A stretch of 64,000 bases of DNA from an uncultured Oscillospiraceae bacterium (GTDB taxonomy: Bacteria > Bacillota > Clostridia > Oscillospirales > Oscillospiraceae). The stretch lies in NCBI GenBank assembly GCA_947629795.1, contig CANRFC010000005.1, positions 56,398 through 120,397 of the forward strand. Direction: 5' to 3'. The number at the start of each line of letters is the position of its first letter. Position 1 is the stretch's first letter. The notes beneath the pieces were generated by a model. The model searched no databases. It saw nothing but the letters and a program-made list of their open reading frames with translations, and was not told where the DNA came from. Made by a program: the position numbers and the translations under genes. Shown here in pieces: positions 28,492 to 38,758 of the stretch.

Positions 28492-29411
28492 AGGGGTTCT
28501 CCTGTCCTGAGGGGGTGCCCGGAGAGGAAATCCCCCGCAGTCATGGGCTTTTTGCCGTCCGGCTGGAGCTCTAAAATGCGCAGAGAGCCCTCTCCACAGG
28601 CCGCCAAAATGCCGTTTTTACCCCCCTCCAAAAGAACTCCAGGGGTCCCCTTTCTGTCCTCTACCGCCGTCTTCAGGATCTTACAGCGGACCCCTTTGAT
28701 CTGGGCGGTGGCGGAGGGCCAGGGGGTCAGCCCCCGGACCTGGTCGTGGAGCTGTTGGGCACTCCGGGTCCAGTCCAGGGGGGAGAGCTCCTTGGAAAGC
28801 ATGGGGGCCAGGGTGACCTGGCTCTCATCCTGGACCGTGCGGGAGGCGGTGCCCGCCTCCAGGGCGGCCACGGTGTCCACCAGCAGCCCGGCACCCAGGA
28901 TGGCCAGCCGGCGGGTGAGCTCCGGGGCGGTCTCGTCAGGGCCGATAGCAGTTTTTTCCTGGGAAATAATGTCACCGGAGTCCAAGCCGGCGGCCATATG
29001 CATGATGGTGACGCCGGTCTCCTTGTCTCCGTTGAGGATGGCCCAGTTGATGGGGGCTGCGCCCCGGTATTTGGGCAGCAAGGACGAGTGGACATTGATG
29101 CAGCCCAGCCGGGGAGCGTCCAGGATATCCTGGGGCAGGATGCGGCCATAGGCCGCCACCACGATGAGGTCGGGCGCCAGGGCCCGGATCTGGGCCAGGG
29201 CCGTGCCGTCCCGCAGCTTCACCGGCTGAAAGACCGGGATGTGATGTGACAGGGCACATTCCTTTACAGGCGGCGGCTGGAGCTGGTTCTGGTGCCGCCC
29301 CACCGGCTTATCCGGCTGGCAGAAGGCTCCGCACAGCTCATGGCCGGCGGCCACCAGGGACTCCAGGGAGGGCACGGCGAACTCCGGCGTACCCATGAAC
29401 AAGATGCGCAC
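28488..29411 (-). CDS. fmt: Methionyl-tRNA formyltransferase
   Basis: MRILFMGTPEFAVPSLESL; INVHSSLLPKYRGAAPINWAILNGD. Confidence 0.96.
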   Translation of the reverse strand: MRILFMGTPEFAVPSLESLVAAGHELCGAFCQPDKPVGRHQNQLQPPPVKECALSHHIPVFQPVKLRDGTALAQIRALAPDLIVVAAYGRILPQDILDAPRLGCINVHSSLLPKYRGAAPINWAILNGDKETGVTIMHMAAGLDSGDIISQEKTAIGPDETAPELTRRLAILGAGLLVDTVAALEAGTASRTVQDESQVTLAPMLSKELSPLDWTRSAQQLHDQVRGLTPWPSATAQIKGVRCKILKTAVEDRKGTPGVLLEGGKNGILAACGEGSLRILELQPDGKKPMTAGDFLSGHPLRTGEPL

Positions 29412-29413
29412 CC

Positions 29414-29926
29414 TTACCGCCTCTTTTCCTTCTTTTTTTGCTCATCCTGCGCCAGGAGCTCTTCCAGCTCGTCGTTGGAGTAGAGCTTGTCCACATGCTC
29501 GGAGAACACGTGGCCGTCCAGATGCTCCAGCTCGTGACAGAAGCACCGGGCGACGATCTCCTCACCGGTGGCCTCAAACCACTGGCCGTAGCGGTCCTGG
29601 GCCTTCACGGTGACCTTCATGGGCCGCTTGACAAAGCCCCACTGGCCGGGCAGAGACAGGCAGCCCTCCAGGCCGTCCTGCTCCCCCTCCTGGGCGATGA
29701 TCTCGGGATTGATGAGCTCCAGCATATTGTCCTCGGCGTCCACGACCACCACCGCCCGGCGAAGGATGCCCACCTGGGGGGCGGCCAGGCCGGCCCCGTT
29801 GGCCTGGGCCAGGGTCTGCCGCAAATCGTCCATGAGCATGCCCAGCTTCTCGTCAAATCGGGTCACGGGATGGCACTTTTTGTGCAGGGCCGGGTCTTTG
29901 TCAGTCAGGATCTCTCGAATAGCCAT
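29414..29926 (-). CDS. def: Peptide deformylase
   Basis: GAGLAAPQVGI, EGCLSLPG, CHELEHLDG; ATG at 29926 with SD aaggagga. Confidence 0.95.
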   Translation of the reverse strand: MAIREILTDKDPALHKKCHPVTRFDEKLGMLMDDLRQTLAQANGAGLAAPQVGILRRAVVVVDAEDNMLELINPEIIAQEGEQDGLEGCLSLPGQWGFVKRPMKVTVKAQDRYGQWFEATGEEIVARCFCHELEHLDGHVFSEHVDKLYSNDELEELLAQDEQKKKEKRR

Positions 29927-29937
29927 GGGTTTCCTCC

Positions 29938-32412
29938 TTAGTTCATGGGGTCTACGTCGGCGGTGACCGAAACGCCCCTGTTCTTTGGGTCGGCCTGGGC
30001 ACAGCGCACCAGGTGGGCCACCAGTTCCCGCATGGGTCGGCTGTTCTCCGCCGTGAGGGTCAGGCGGTAGCGGTAGCGGTTGTTGACCTTGGCGATGGCG
30101 GCGGGGGCGGGGCCCAGCACCTGGCAGCCAAGGCTCCGGTAGGCAGGCAGGTCCAGCCACTGGCGGAGACTGTCCCGCAGAAAGGCGCACACCCGCAGGA
30201 CCTGCCGTTCCTCCGTCCCGGAGACCGTGACCACGAAAATATTCTGGAAAGGGGGACAGGAACGTACACTTCTCAGGCTGATCTCCTGTTCATAGAAGCG
30301 GTCATAGTCCTGGCCGGCGGCGGTGGTGATGACGTCGTTGTCCGGGGTATAGGTCTGGATGATGGCCCGACCGGTCTTGCTCCCCCGGCCGGCCCGGCCC
30401 ACCACCTGGGTGATGAGAGAGAAGGTCCGCTCCCCTGCCCGGTAGTCATCCACATAGAGGCCCTGGTCGGCGGAGAGCACCCCCACCAGGGTGACATTCT
30501 CGAAATCCAGGCCCTTGGCCACCATCTGGGTGCCCACCAGGATGGGGATCTTCTCCTCCCGGAAACGGGTGAGGAGCTTTTCGTGGGACTCCTTGGCGGT
30601 GGTGGTGTCGGCGTCCATGCGCAGGATCTCCTCGCCGGGAAAGAGCTCACGCAGGGTCTCCTCCACCTTCTGGGTCCCCGCGCCCACAAACTCCAGGCTC
30701 CCGCCGCACACCGGGCAGAAGTCGGGCAGGGCCTGGGAATAGCCGCAGTGGTGGCACATGAGCCGGTGGTTGGCCGAGTGGTAGGTCAGATAGGCTGAGC
30801 ACCGGGGGCAGGTGGGGGTCTGACCGCAGGAGGTACAGGTCACCATCCGGTTGGCCCCCCGGCGGTTGAGAAAGAGGATGCTCTGCTCCCCCCGCTCCAG
30901 ATTCTCCTCCAGGGCCTGCCGCAGAGGGCCGCTGATGGGGGAGACATTTCCGGCTCTGAGCTCCTGCTTCATGTCCACAAGAAAGACCTGGGGCAGAGCC
31001 TTGGCGTTGTAGCGATGGGAGAGGGTGAAGAGGTGATAGTCCCCCCGCTTGGCATGGTACATGGTCTCCACCGAAGGGGTGGCAGAGCCCAGGACCAGCA
31101 GGGCGCCGTTCCTCTGAGCCCGGTATTTGGCCACGTCCCTGGCGTGATAGCGGGGAACGTTTTCCGATTTGTAGCTCCCCTCCTGCTCCTCATCCAGGAT
31201 GATGAGCCCCAGGTCATGCAAGGGAGCAAAGACGGCGGAGCGGGTGCCGATGACCACCTTGGCCTTCCCTTGCCTGGCCCGCTTCCACTCGTCGTACCGC
31301 TCCCCAGAGGACAGGGAGCTGTGGAGCACCGCCACCTGCTCGCCGAAGTGGGCGGTGAAGATGGCCAGGAGCTGGGGGGTAAGGGCGATCTCAGGCACCA
31401 GGGTCAGGGCGGTCCTGCCCCGCTTCAGCGTCTCCTGGATGAGCCGGAGATAGACCTGGGTCTTACCGCTGCCGGTGACGCCGTAGAGAAGGGCGGCCTC
31501 GCTCCGGCCGGATCCGGCCAGGGCATTGAGCCCCTCGAAGGCCCGCTGCTGTTCGGCATTGAGAACAATGGGGCCTGCCGGCTCCACCTGCTCCGGCGGC
31601 GCGCGGCGGAAGACCTCCCGCTGGGTCATCTGGATGAGACCGCTGCGCTCCAGAGAGCGGAGGGTGGCATTGGAGGCGCCGGTAAAGTAACAGACCTCTT
31701 TGGCCCCCGCTTCGCCCACACCGGCCAGGAGCTCCACCACAGCGTAACGCAAGGGGCCGGTCTTTCGCTTGGGACGGACGTGGGCCAGGGCCTCCTCGGG
31801 AGGGATGGCCAGAGAGACCACCTTTTCGGTCTTATCCCCGATCCCCCGTTCCGCGCTGGTCTCCAGGGTCAGGATCCCCTTGGAGATGAGGGAGCGCAGG
31901 GCGGGGCCCGGGTCCTTGGTCTGGAATGCCTCCCGGATGACGCCTGCCTCCAGGCCGGCTTGCCGGCCGGAGACCAGCTCCACCACCTGACGTTCCTTTT
32001 CCGATTTTCCCGCAGCGGCCAGGGCGGTTTCCTTGTCCACGCCGTCGGCCAGGCGGTAGCAGTCCTGGAGGGCATAGTAAAGTCCGGAGGGAAGCATGGC
32101 CCGGGCGGCGTCGTACACCGTGCAGAACCACCGCTCCCGGACCCACAGGGCCAGGCGGATGCCCTCGGCATCCAGTACGGGTTCCTCGTCCAGGCGGGTG
32201 AGGATGGACTTCAGGGGCTTGTCCGGCAAGGACACGCCCTCCTCCACCGCCAGTACAAGGCCCTCCACCCGGCGGTTCCCGGAGCCGAAGGGCACGATGA
32301 CCCGCACGCCGGGGACAAGGCCGGCGAGCTCCTCCGGGATCAGGTAGTCGTAGGGCCGGTCAATGGCAAGGGTGGCCGCCGACAGGGCGATCTTGGCTAT
32401 GGAAACTGGCAA
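29938..32412 (-). CDS. priA: Primosomal protein N' (helicase)
   Basis: 824 aa; LLYGVTGSGKTQVYLRLI, DEEQEGSYK, CTSCGQTPTCPRCSAYLTYH zinc module. Confidence 0.95.
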   Translation of the reverse strand: MPVSIAKIALSAATLAIDRPYDYLIPEELAGLVPGVRVIVPFGSGNRRVEGLVLAVEEGVSLPDKPLKSILTRLDEEPVLDAEGIRLALWVRERWFCTVYDAARAMLPSGLYYALQDCYRLADGVDKETALAAAGKSEKERQVVELVSGRQAGLEAGVIREAFQTKDPGPALRSLISKGILTLETSAERGIGDKTEKVVSLAIPPEEALAHVRPKRKTGPLRYAVVELLAGVGEAGAKEVCYFTGASNATLRSLERSGLIQMTQREVFRRAPPEQVEPAGPIVLNAEQQRAFEGLNALAGSGRSEAALLYGVTGSGKTQVYLRLIQETLKRGRTALTLVPEIALTPQLLAIFTAHFGEQVAVLHSSLSSGERYDEWKRARQGKAKVVIGTRSAVFAPLHDLGLIILDEEQEGSYKSENVPRYHARDVAKYRAQRNGALLVLGSATPSVETMYHAKRGDYHLFTLSHRYNAKALPQVFLVDMKQELRAGNVSPISGPLRQALEENLERGEQSILFLNRRGANRMVTCTSCGQTPTCPRCSAYLTYHSANHRLMCHHCGYSQALPDFCPVCGGSLEFVGAGTQKVEETLRELFPGEEILRMDADTTTAKESHEKLLTRFREEKIPILVGTQMVAKGLDFENVTLVGVLSADQGLYVDDYRAGERTFSLITQVVGRAGRGSKTGRAIIQTYTPDNDVITTAAGQDYDRFYEQEISLRSVRSCPPFQNIFVVTVSGTEERQVLRVCAFLRDSLRQWLDLPAYRSLGCQVLGPAPAAIAKVNNRYRYRLTLTAENSRPMRELVAHLVRCAQADPKNRGVSVTADVDPMN

Positions 32413-32481
32413 CGGCGCACCTCCTTACTTGGCGGAAAAGGCAAGCGCTGGGGCTCTTCCCCGCCGCTTGCCTTTCTCTTT

Positions 32482-32685
32482 TTACAGGGTCTCTTCTTCC
32501 GAGGGGGCTACCTCGCCCTGGGCCACTTCCTTCAGGGCCAGGGTCACCGGCTTCTCCTCCAGGGGATACCCCTCATCCTCCGCCTGGCTGGAGATCTGGC
32601 GGGCCCGGTGGGCCACCACGTTTACCAGCATATAGCGGCTGGGCACCTCTTTCAAGAGGGCGTAGATCGACGGCTGCAGCATCAT
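32482..32685 (-). CDS. rpoZ: RNA polymerase omega subunit
   Basis: MMLQPSIYALLKEVPSRYMLVNVVAHRARQIS...; between priA and gmk. Confidence 0.9.
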   Translation of the reverse strand: MMLQPSIYALLKEVPSRYMLVNVVAHRARQISSQAEDEGYPLEEKPVTLALKEVAQGEVAPSEEETL

Positions 32686-32691
32686 GGGACA

Positions 32692-33300
32692 TCAAACTCC
32701 TTCCATCAGGTTCTCGCGATATTTTGTTCTGCATCCCTCGGCGGTGAGAATGGCCTGAATTTCAGCCACAGCCTGGGACACCTTGTCGTTGATGACCAAA
32801 TAGTCATAGTTGGGGATCTGCCGGCACTCCAGAAGGGCCTGGTTCAGCCGGCCCTCGATGACAGCTTCATCGTCAGTATGGCGGCCGTGGAGACGGCGGG
32901 AGAGCTCCTCAAAGGAGGGGGGGCTGATAAAGATGAGCACCGCGTCGGGGCACTTGGCGCGGACCTTGGCCGCGCCCTGGACCTCGATCTCCAGCAAAAC
33001 GTCTACGCCGGCGTCCAGCTTGTCCTGGATGATCTTCAGGGAAGTGCCGTAGTAATTGTCTACGTACTGGGCGTACTCCAGAAACTCGTCCCGGGCGATC
33101 ATGGCCTCGAAGGTCGCCCGGTCGGTGAAGTTGTAGCTCACGCCGTCCTCCTCCCCTACCCGGGGCTTCCGGGTGGTAAAGGAGACCGAGAAATAGATGT
33201 CAGGCCGCTCGCTGAGCAGCTCGGAGATCACGGTGCTCTTCCCCACTCCCGAGGGACCGGAGAGCACGATGAGCTGGCCCTTCTGTCTCTTCTGCGTCAC
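32692..33300 (-). CDS. gmk: Guanylate kinase
   Basis: [45 protein letters not shown]. Confidence 0.96.
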   Translation of the reverse strand: MTQKRQKGQLIVLSGPSGVGKSTVISELLSERPDIYFSVSFTTRKPRVGEEDGVSYNFTDRATFEAMIARDEFLEYAQYVDNYYGTSLKIIQDKLDAGVDVLLEIEVQGAAKVRAKCPDAVLIFISPPSFEELSRRLHGRHTDDEAVIEGRLNQALLECRQIPNYDYLVINDKVSQAVAEIQAILTAEGCRTKYRENLMEGV

Positions 33301-33563
33301 GCTTCTTCCTCCTCTTCCCCGTCTGTGTCTCTGTTGTTGGCCCTGGCAGCCACGGTCTCGGGCTGGAGGGCGGAGAGGATGATGTGATCGGAGTCCATGA
33401 TGAGCACGGCACGGGTCCGACGGCCGTAGGTGGCGTCGATGAGGGTCCCGCCCTCTCTGGCCTCCTGGATCATCCGCTTGATGGGGGCGGAATCCGGACC
33501 TACGATGGCCACCAGGCGCCCGGCTGAGACCATGTTTCCAAAGCCTACGTTGATCAGTTTCAT
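33297..33563 (-). CDS. remA: DUF370 / RemA (ExtA) family regulator
   Basis: [60 protein letters not shown]. Confidence 0.93.
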   Translation of the reverse strand: MKLINVGFGNMVSAGRLVAIVGPDSAPIKRMIQEAREGGTLIDATYGRRTRAVLIMDSDHIILSALQPETVAARANNRDTDGEEEEEA

Positions 33564-33585
33564 CTTCCTGCCCCTCCCTTCCGGG

Positions 33586-34482
33586 TCATTCGATGTTCTG
33601 GATCTGCTCCCGGATCTTCTCGATCTCAGCCTTGATGTCCACCACGATCTTAGAGGTGTCCACGTCGTTGCACTTGGAGCCGATGGTGTTGGCCTCCCGA
33701 TTGAACTCCTGGATGAGGAAGTCCAGCTTCCGGCCGATGGCACCGCCGGCGGCGAACATCTCCCGGAGCTGGGCGATGTGGCTGCGCAGGCGGACGGTCT
33801 CCTCGTCCACCGCCACCTTGTCGGCGTAGATGGCAGTCTCGGTGAGGATGCGGCTCTCGTCGATCTGGGTGTTTCCAAGGATCTCCTGGAGCTTGGCGGT
33901 AAGGCGGGCACGGTAGTCGGCCACGATGCCGGGGGAAAGTTCCTCCACACGGCCCACCAGGTTCTCGATGGTCTCACACCGGGAGAGCACATCCTGGGAG
34001 AGCTTTTCCCCCTCCCGCTCCCGCATGGCGTTAAAGTCGGTGAGAGCGGCGTCCAAAGCGGTCAGGAGCAGCGCCTTGACCGCCTCGGGGTCTTCCTCCT
34101 TCTTCTCCACGGCAAGCACATCGGGAAAACGGGCAATCAGATAGAGCTGGGCCATCATATTTGGGGTCGATCCCATGGCCAGTGCGTCCCCCAGCTCCAG
34201 CTGATCGGCCATAAGACGCAGGGCGTCCTTATAGGCGGCCGCCAGGGGCTCATTCACCGTGACGGTCATGTCATCGCCGGCGGTGTGAGCCACGTTGACG
34301 AAGACATCCAGCTTGCCCCGGCTCACCCGGGCCTGGATGGCCTTTTTGATGGCGTCCTCGGCAAAGAGGTAGGCCCGGGGCATCTTCACCGTGGTATCCA
34401 GGTAACGGTTATTCACCGCCCGCAGTTCCAGGGTGACGGTGAGCCCGTCCGCCGCAGCCTCTCCCCGGCCATAGCCGGTCAT
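33586..34482 (-). CDS. yicC: YicC/YloC family endoribonuclease
   Basis: [37 protein letters not shown]-term [36 protein letters not shown]. Confidence 0.94.
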   Translation of the reverse strand: MTGYGRGEAAADGLTVTLELRAVNNRYLDTTVKMPRAYLFAEDAIKKAIQARVSRGKLDVFVNVAHTAGDDMTVTVNEPLAAAYKDALRLMADQLELGDALAMGSTPNMMAQLYLIARFPDVLAVEKKEEDPEAVKALLLTALDAALTDFNAMREREGEKLSQDVLSRCETIENLVGRVEELSPGIVADYRARLTAKLQEILGNTQIDESRILTETAIYADKVAVDEETVRLRSHIAQLREMFAAGGAIGRKLDFLIQEFNREANTIGSKCNDVDTSKIVVDIKAEIEKIREQIQNIE

Positions 34483-34553
34483 GCTCTTGATCACTGACGT
34501 CTCATTCCTTCCAAACGTGATATTATAACACCTTTTAAGGGATTTGAAAAGGC

Positions 34554-35162
34554 TTAACAACAGGGGCCGCCCCAGGGAGTCAGGCAGCTGATGCACATAT
34601 AGGTGGTACAGGGATCACAGCCGGCTGATCCGTAAGAGCTGGGCCGATACCCCGTCCCCCCCTGTTGAAGCATGGCCAGGGCCTGCCGGTATTCGGCGTT
34701 TCCCGGGTCCATGGAGCAGGCGGTCTGAAAGTGCTGGGTGGCCTCATCCAGCCAGCCCTTCTGATAGGCAATATAGCCGGTGAGGAAATGCCACTCGGCG
34801 TCCTGGCGGGGGGCCGTACGCAGAAGCTGCTCGGCCTGGGCAAGATTCCCGATATTGATGCTCTGCCGGACCTGGGCATAGAGGGAGCTGCCGGTATACT
34901 GCTGCCGCTGCTGTTGCTGCTGGGCGTACTGATAACCGCCGCCATAGGTATAGGAGCTCTGCCGCTGGCCGCCGGAGCGCTGGCGGTTGATCTCGGCATA
35001 GGCCTCGTTGATCTCCTTCATCTTCTCCTCCGCCAGGTCGGCCAGAGGATTGTTCTGGTAATTGTCGGGGTGATATTTCCGTGCCAGTTCCCGGTAGACT
35101 CTCTTGATCTCCTCGTCGCTGGCGTTGGGGTCCACGCCCAGAACACTGTATGGATCGTTCAA
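34554..35162 (-). CDS. J-domain (DnaJ) protein with TPR-like region and Cys-rich C-tail
   Basis: [40 protein letters not shown]-term [21 protein letters not shown]. Confidence 0.88.
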   Translation of the reverse strand: MNDPYSVLGVDPNASDEEIKRVYRELARKYHPDNYQNNPLADLAEEKMKEINEAYAEINRQRSGGQRQSSYTYGGGYQYAQQQQQRQQYTGSSLYAQVRQSINIGNLAQAEQLLRTAPRQDAEWHFLTGYIAYQKGWLDEATQHFQTACSMDPGNAEYRQALAMLQQGGTGYRPSSYGSAGCDPCTTYMCISCLTPWGGPCC

Positions 35163-35168
35163 GGGCTC

Positions 35169-36032
35169 TCACCCCCCTTTCCTTTGATGTTCCCGCCACT
35201 TCCCGGTGAAGACGAGCTCTTCCACACCGGGCAGGCCGCTGTATATCACATTTTCCACCACCGGAGTCCAGGGATTGGGCTCCAGGAGCTGAAAGGCCGC
35301 GCCCATGAGCCCCAGGGACTGGTCCATGCTCTGGCGGAGGTAGGTCTGATCCTCTTCGGTCCAGGACGGGAAGCGGGCCAATACCGGGTTAAAACGCCCG
35401 GCCCTTCGGTCCTCTTCCACGTCGTCCACCCCATCCACCAGATAGATCCAGCGGCCCAGATGGTAGAGAAGCTGTCCGATCACCCGGTTCCGGGCAGAGT
35501 CTCCGCTCTCCGGAGCCGCCTGGGCCAAAAGCCGGGCAAAACAGTCTGCCGTACGGTCTATGGAAGGACACCGGGCCTCCTCCAGCTCCCGCAGCTGAGC
35601 CAGACATTGCGCCACCCCGGCGTCAAACTCGGGCCGGGCTGCCCTGGCTCCACGGTAGGCCCTTTTCAGAAACAGGCTGAGCAGCCGGGCCGGAAATCCC
35701 CGGAAAAAGCCGCTGTCAGCCACTGTATCCCGGAGCTTCCACCAGGCCAGGATCACGCTCTCGTCGGCGGCGATATCCAGCCATTCGCCCCCGGTACAGG
35801 CGGGCTTTCCTTTCACCGGGTGGAGCAGACACCTGCGGCACCCCGCTCCGGTCCCGGCCCCGGCAGGGGCCAGGAGCATGGCCAGAAAGGCAAAATCATA
35901 GTTGAGAAAGAGCCGTGCGGTCAGACCTCTGCGCTCTCCCAGGGTGCGGCACAGGCCGCAGTAGACCGCCTCGTAATCCGCCCAGCTCTCTTCCGTGAGG
36001 GTATCCTTCCGGGCCCGGACATAGCCGAACAC
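35169..36032 (-). CDS. DUF5685-like protein
   Basis: MFGYVRARKDTLTEESWADYEAVYCGLCRTLGERRGLTARLFLNYDFAFLAMLLA. Confidence 0.75.
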   Translation of the reverse strand: MFGYVRARKDTLTEESWADYEAVYCGLCRTLGERRGLTARLFLNYDFAFLAMLLAPAGAGTGAGCRRCLLHPVKGKPACTGGEWLDIAADESVILAWWKLRDTVADSGFFRGFPARLLSLFLKRAYRGARAARPEFDAGVAQCLAQLRELEEARCPSIDRTADCFARLLAQAAPESGDSARNRVIGQLLYHLGRWIYLVDGVDDVEEDRRAGRFNPVLARFPSWTEEDQTYLRQSMDQSLGLMGAAFQLLEPNPWTPVVENVIYSGLPGVEELVFTGKWREHQRKGG

Positions 36033-36033
36033 G

Positions 36034-36456
36034 TCAGCTTTGGATGGCGGTCACCCTGAAGGTGATCTGATTCTTCCGGCGGTAGCGGTCCAGGGCATAG
36101 GCCGCCAGGAGCCCCAGGACAAATCCGCCGCCCCCCAGGGCGATGGCCGCGCCCTCGGCCCAGCCCAGGGCGCTTCCAAGGAAATACCCCACAAAGAAGA
36201 GGAGCAAAGGGGTCAGGTAGAGGACCGCCGCCGCCCCCAGTACGCCGGCTGTGGCGGTCTCCACAGTGACGGTATCACCGGGTCCTGCCCCAATGCTGTC
36301 CTGCGCCACCACCACGATCTCCGGGGCGTTCTCCATCATGGAGCAGTGATCACAGGAACCGCAGTTGTGGGCACTGGCGCAGGCCGAGGCCCGCCGGACC
36401 TTCACCTCCACGTAACCGGGGCTCACCGAGCGAAGGACTTGGGCTGACTGCTTCAT
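36034..36456 (-). CDS. SoxR-reducing / RseC-like membrane protein
   Basis: Cys-rich N-terminus ACASAHNCGSCDHC, two TMs. Confidence 0.85.
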   Translation of the reverse strand: MKQSAQVLRSVSPGYVEVKVRRASACASAHNCGSCDHCSMMENAPEIVVVAQDSIGAGPGDTVTVETATAGVLGAAAVLYLTPLLLFFVGYFLGSALGWAEGAAIALGGGGFVLGLLAAYALDRYRRKNQITFRVTAIQS

Positions 36457-37712
36457 GGGTTCTCTCCTTGCCGTCTCATGGAGACCGAAATATTGTACTC
36501 GCCCACCACGCCCACATCGCTGCGCCCATCCAGATAGACCTTGACGGGCACAGTCTGGGCGCCGGTGGCGGTGGCCACGTTGGAGATCTGGCTCAGATCG
36601 GCCACGATGCGAAGCTGGGACGCTGTCACCGAGGCCACCGCCTCGGCGCTGCCCCGGATGGTCACCTGGCGGGACTGGGTGACCTTCTCCGGCTCGTAGC
36701 CCTCCGGCGTGTTGATAAAGTCGATGTTGTCCACCTCCAGCACGGCGGTGGTAAGGCCCCGCAGCTTTACCTTCACCTTGGCTTCACTGATGCCGCTCTC
36801 GTTGGTGAGTTCGGCGGCCAGCTCGATGGGCCGGGTAATGGTGTCGCTGCCCAGGACCTTGGACAGATCAATATCCCCCAGGGAGATCTCCTTTACCGGT
36901 TCCAGTACCTCGGAGGGCCCGGACACCATAATGCTCGAAGGATCGATCTCATAGGTGATATTCTCCTCGGTGGCGCCGCCGCCGGGGAGGATGTTCACCG
37001 TCAGGGGCACCTTCTTGAGCTGGACCACCGGCAGGGTGGTGCGGATCAGAGAGACAGAGGTCTCAAGTCCATCCATGCTCATCTCCTCCCCGTTGAAGGA
37101 GATAAAGGAGAAGGGCAAATCGCCGCTGTACGTCTCGGACAGGTCCTTCTGATCCAGAATGACCTGGGCGTAGTAGATCTGATTGACCAGGGATTCCTCC
37201 CCCCGGACCTTCACCGATTCCGGTGAGAAGGTAAAGCCCTGGGTCTGGAAGCCCTCGGCCACGCTGCCGGTAAAGCTGCCCTGAATGGGAATGGTGCGCT
37301 CCAGAAGCGCGGAGACGGTAAATTCCACATTGAGCGGCTGCCAGTTTGTGACCACATAGGAACCATTCGAGCCTGTTCCCGAGAGATTGCGGGAGATCTG
37401 GTAGGTCTGGGTATAGTTTCCGGCCTGGTCGATCCCCGATACATCCACCGTGGCGGTGACCGTGGAGTTGTTCAGTTGGTCGAGTACGTCCCTCCGGGCC
37501 TTGACCTCGATAGTCACTGTCTGGTCGGCCCCCTGAGAGATCATCAGGCCCCGCTCCTCCAGGGCCTCCACTCCCGCAAAGGTCACCGGGATGTTGCGAA
37601 TGGTCTTGTCGTCCTCGGGGTTGAGGGACTTGCCCACGTACATCCAGAGGACAACGGCGATCAGAATGGAGAGCACCATCCGAAGGATCTTACTGTTTCC
37701 CGACTTTTCCAT
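36453..37712 (-). CDS. cdaR: YbbR-like domain protein (CdaR)
   Basis: N-terminal TM, repeated YbbR-like modules, immediately downstream of cdaA. Confidence 0.9.
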   Translation of the reverse strand: MEKSGNSKILRMVLSILIAVVLWMYVGKSLNPEDDKTIRNIPVTFAGVEALEERGLMISQGADQTVTIEVKARRDVLDQLNNSTVTATVDVSGIDQAGNYTQTYQISRNLSGTGSNGSYVVTNWQPLNVEFTVSALLERTIPIQGSFTGSVAEGFQTQGFTFSPESVKVRGEESLVNQIYYAQVILDQKDLSETYSGDLPFSFISFNGEEMSMDGLETSVSLIRTTLPVVQLKKVPLTVNILPGGGATEENITYEIDPSSIMVSGPSEVLEPVKEISLGDIDLSKVLGSDTITRPIELAAELTNESGISEAKVKVKLRGLTTAVLEVDNIDFINTPEGYEPEKVTQSRQVTIRGSAEAVASVTASQLRIVADLSQISNVATATGAQTVPVKVYLDGRSDVGVVGEYNISVSMRRQGENP

Positions 37713-38580
37713 CGCTGGGGCCCTCCTTTCTTCCCCGGAGGAAGGGGAATTTGAACCGAGAGGAGTCCTCCTCCTGGTCGGGCAGGAGCTCGTTACGCAG
37801 CAGCCGCTCCAGGGTCTCGGGGGTCAGGTGGCGCTTGAGCATCCCGTTCACCGCCACCGAGATGGACCCGGTCTCCTCCGAAACAATGGCCGCCACGGCA
37901 TCGGTCTGCTCACTGACGCCGATACCCGCCCGGTGGCGCATGCCCAGGTCCTTGGAGAGGTTCACATTTCCCGACATGGGCAGCATACAGCCCGCGCCGA
38001 TGATGTGCCCCTCCCGGACAATGACCGCCCCATCGTGGAGAGGGGCCTTGTTCCAGAAGAGGTTCTTCAGCAGCTCGCTGTTTACCGCAGAATCCAGTGC
38101 GGTGCCGGTGCGGATCACGTCGTCCAGCATGTTCTTCCGCTCAAAGACCATCAAGGCGCCGGTCTTGGTCTTGGAGAGGTCGGCATAGGCCGCCACAGTC
38201 TGGGTGATGGCGGCCTCCAGCTCGTCAGGAGTGGCCTGCCGGGAGGAAAATACTCTTTCAATGGTGCTGGAGCCCACCTGCTCCAGGATCTTCCGCAGCT
38301 CGGGCTGGAAGAGGATGACCAGGGCCAGCACGCCCCACTCCAGCGCCTTGCCCAGCAGGAAATTCACCGTATAGAGATGGCATTTGTCAGAGATCCAGAG
38401 GGCCGCCACCAAAAAGGCCACGCCCTTGGCCACCCGGCCGGTGCTGGAGGAGTGAATGAGCCCGATAAGCTTATAAATGAGGAAGGCCATGATGGCGATA
38501 TCGACAATATCTGCGATCCCCACCCGAGTAAAGCTGAAGTTGGTAAAGAATTGCCGCACTGTGGCGATGAGCTGTTCCAT
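37690..38580 (-). CDS. cdaA: Diadenylate cyclase
   Basis: APLHDGAVIVREGHIIGAGCMLPMS (DGA), MRHRAGIGVSE (RHR). Confidence 0.95.
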   Translation of the reverse strand: MEQLIATVRQFFTNFSFTRVGIADIVDIAIMAFLIYKLIGLIHSSSTGRVAKGVAFLVAALWISDKCHLYTVNFLLGKALEWGVLALVILFQPELRKILEQVGSSTIERVFSSRQATPDELEAAITQTVAAYADLSKTKTGALMVFERKNMLDDVIRTGTALDSAVNSELLKNLFWNKAPLHDGAVIVREGHIIGAGCMLPMSGNVNLSKDLGMRHRAGIGVSEQTDAVAAIVSEETGSISVAVNGMLKRHLTPETLERLLRNELLPDQEEDSSRFKFPFLRGRKEGPSDGKVGKQ

Positions 38581-38736
38581 CCTGGGCCCTCCTTTCTCTG
38601 GGCATACTCCCAGTCTTGATTAAAGACTATTATACTTGATTTGTTCCATATACGCAAGGGTGCGTGGTGTGAATTTTTTCTAAATTTCTGTCTCATTCTC
38701 CCCCTCAGGGCCTGTCCGCTTTATCCGGAAAAGAAA

Positions 38737-38756
38737 GGAGGCCCCGTGGGGCCTCC
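38737..38756 (-). terminator. Terminator after the cysteine desulfurase-like gene
   Basis: GGAGGCCCC-ac-GGGGCCTCC then TTTCTTTTCC on the minus strand. Confidence 0.8.
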
Positions 38757-38758
38757 GA

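Noticed and set aside
33297-33992. 231-aa ORF upstream-extending remA
   Set aside because: Overlaps yicC; the conserved remA start is the internal ATG at 33563.
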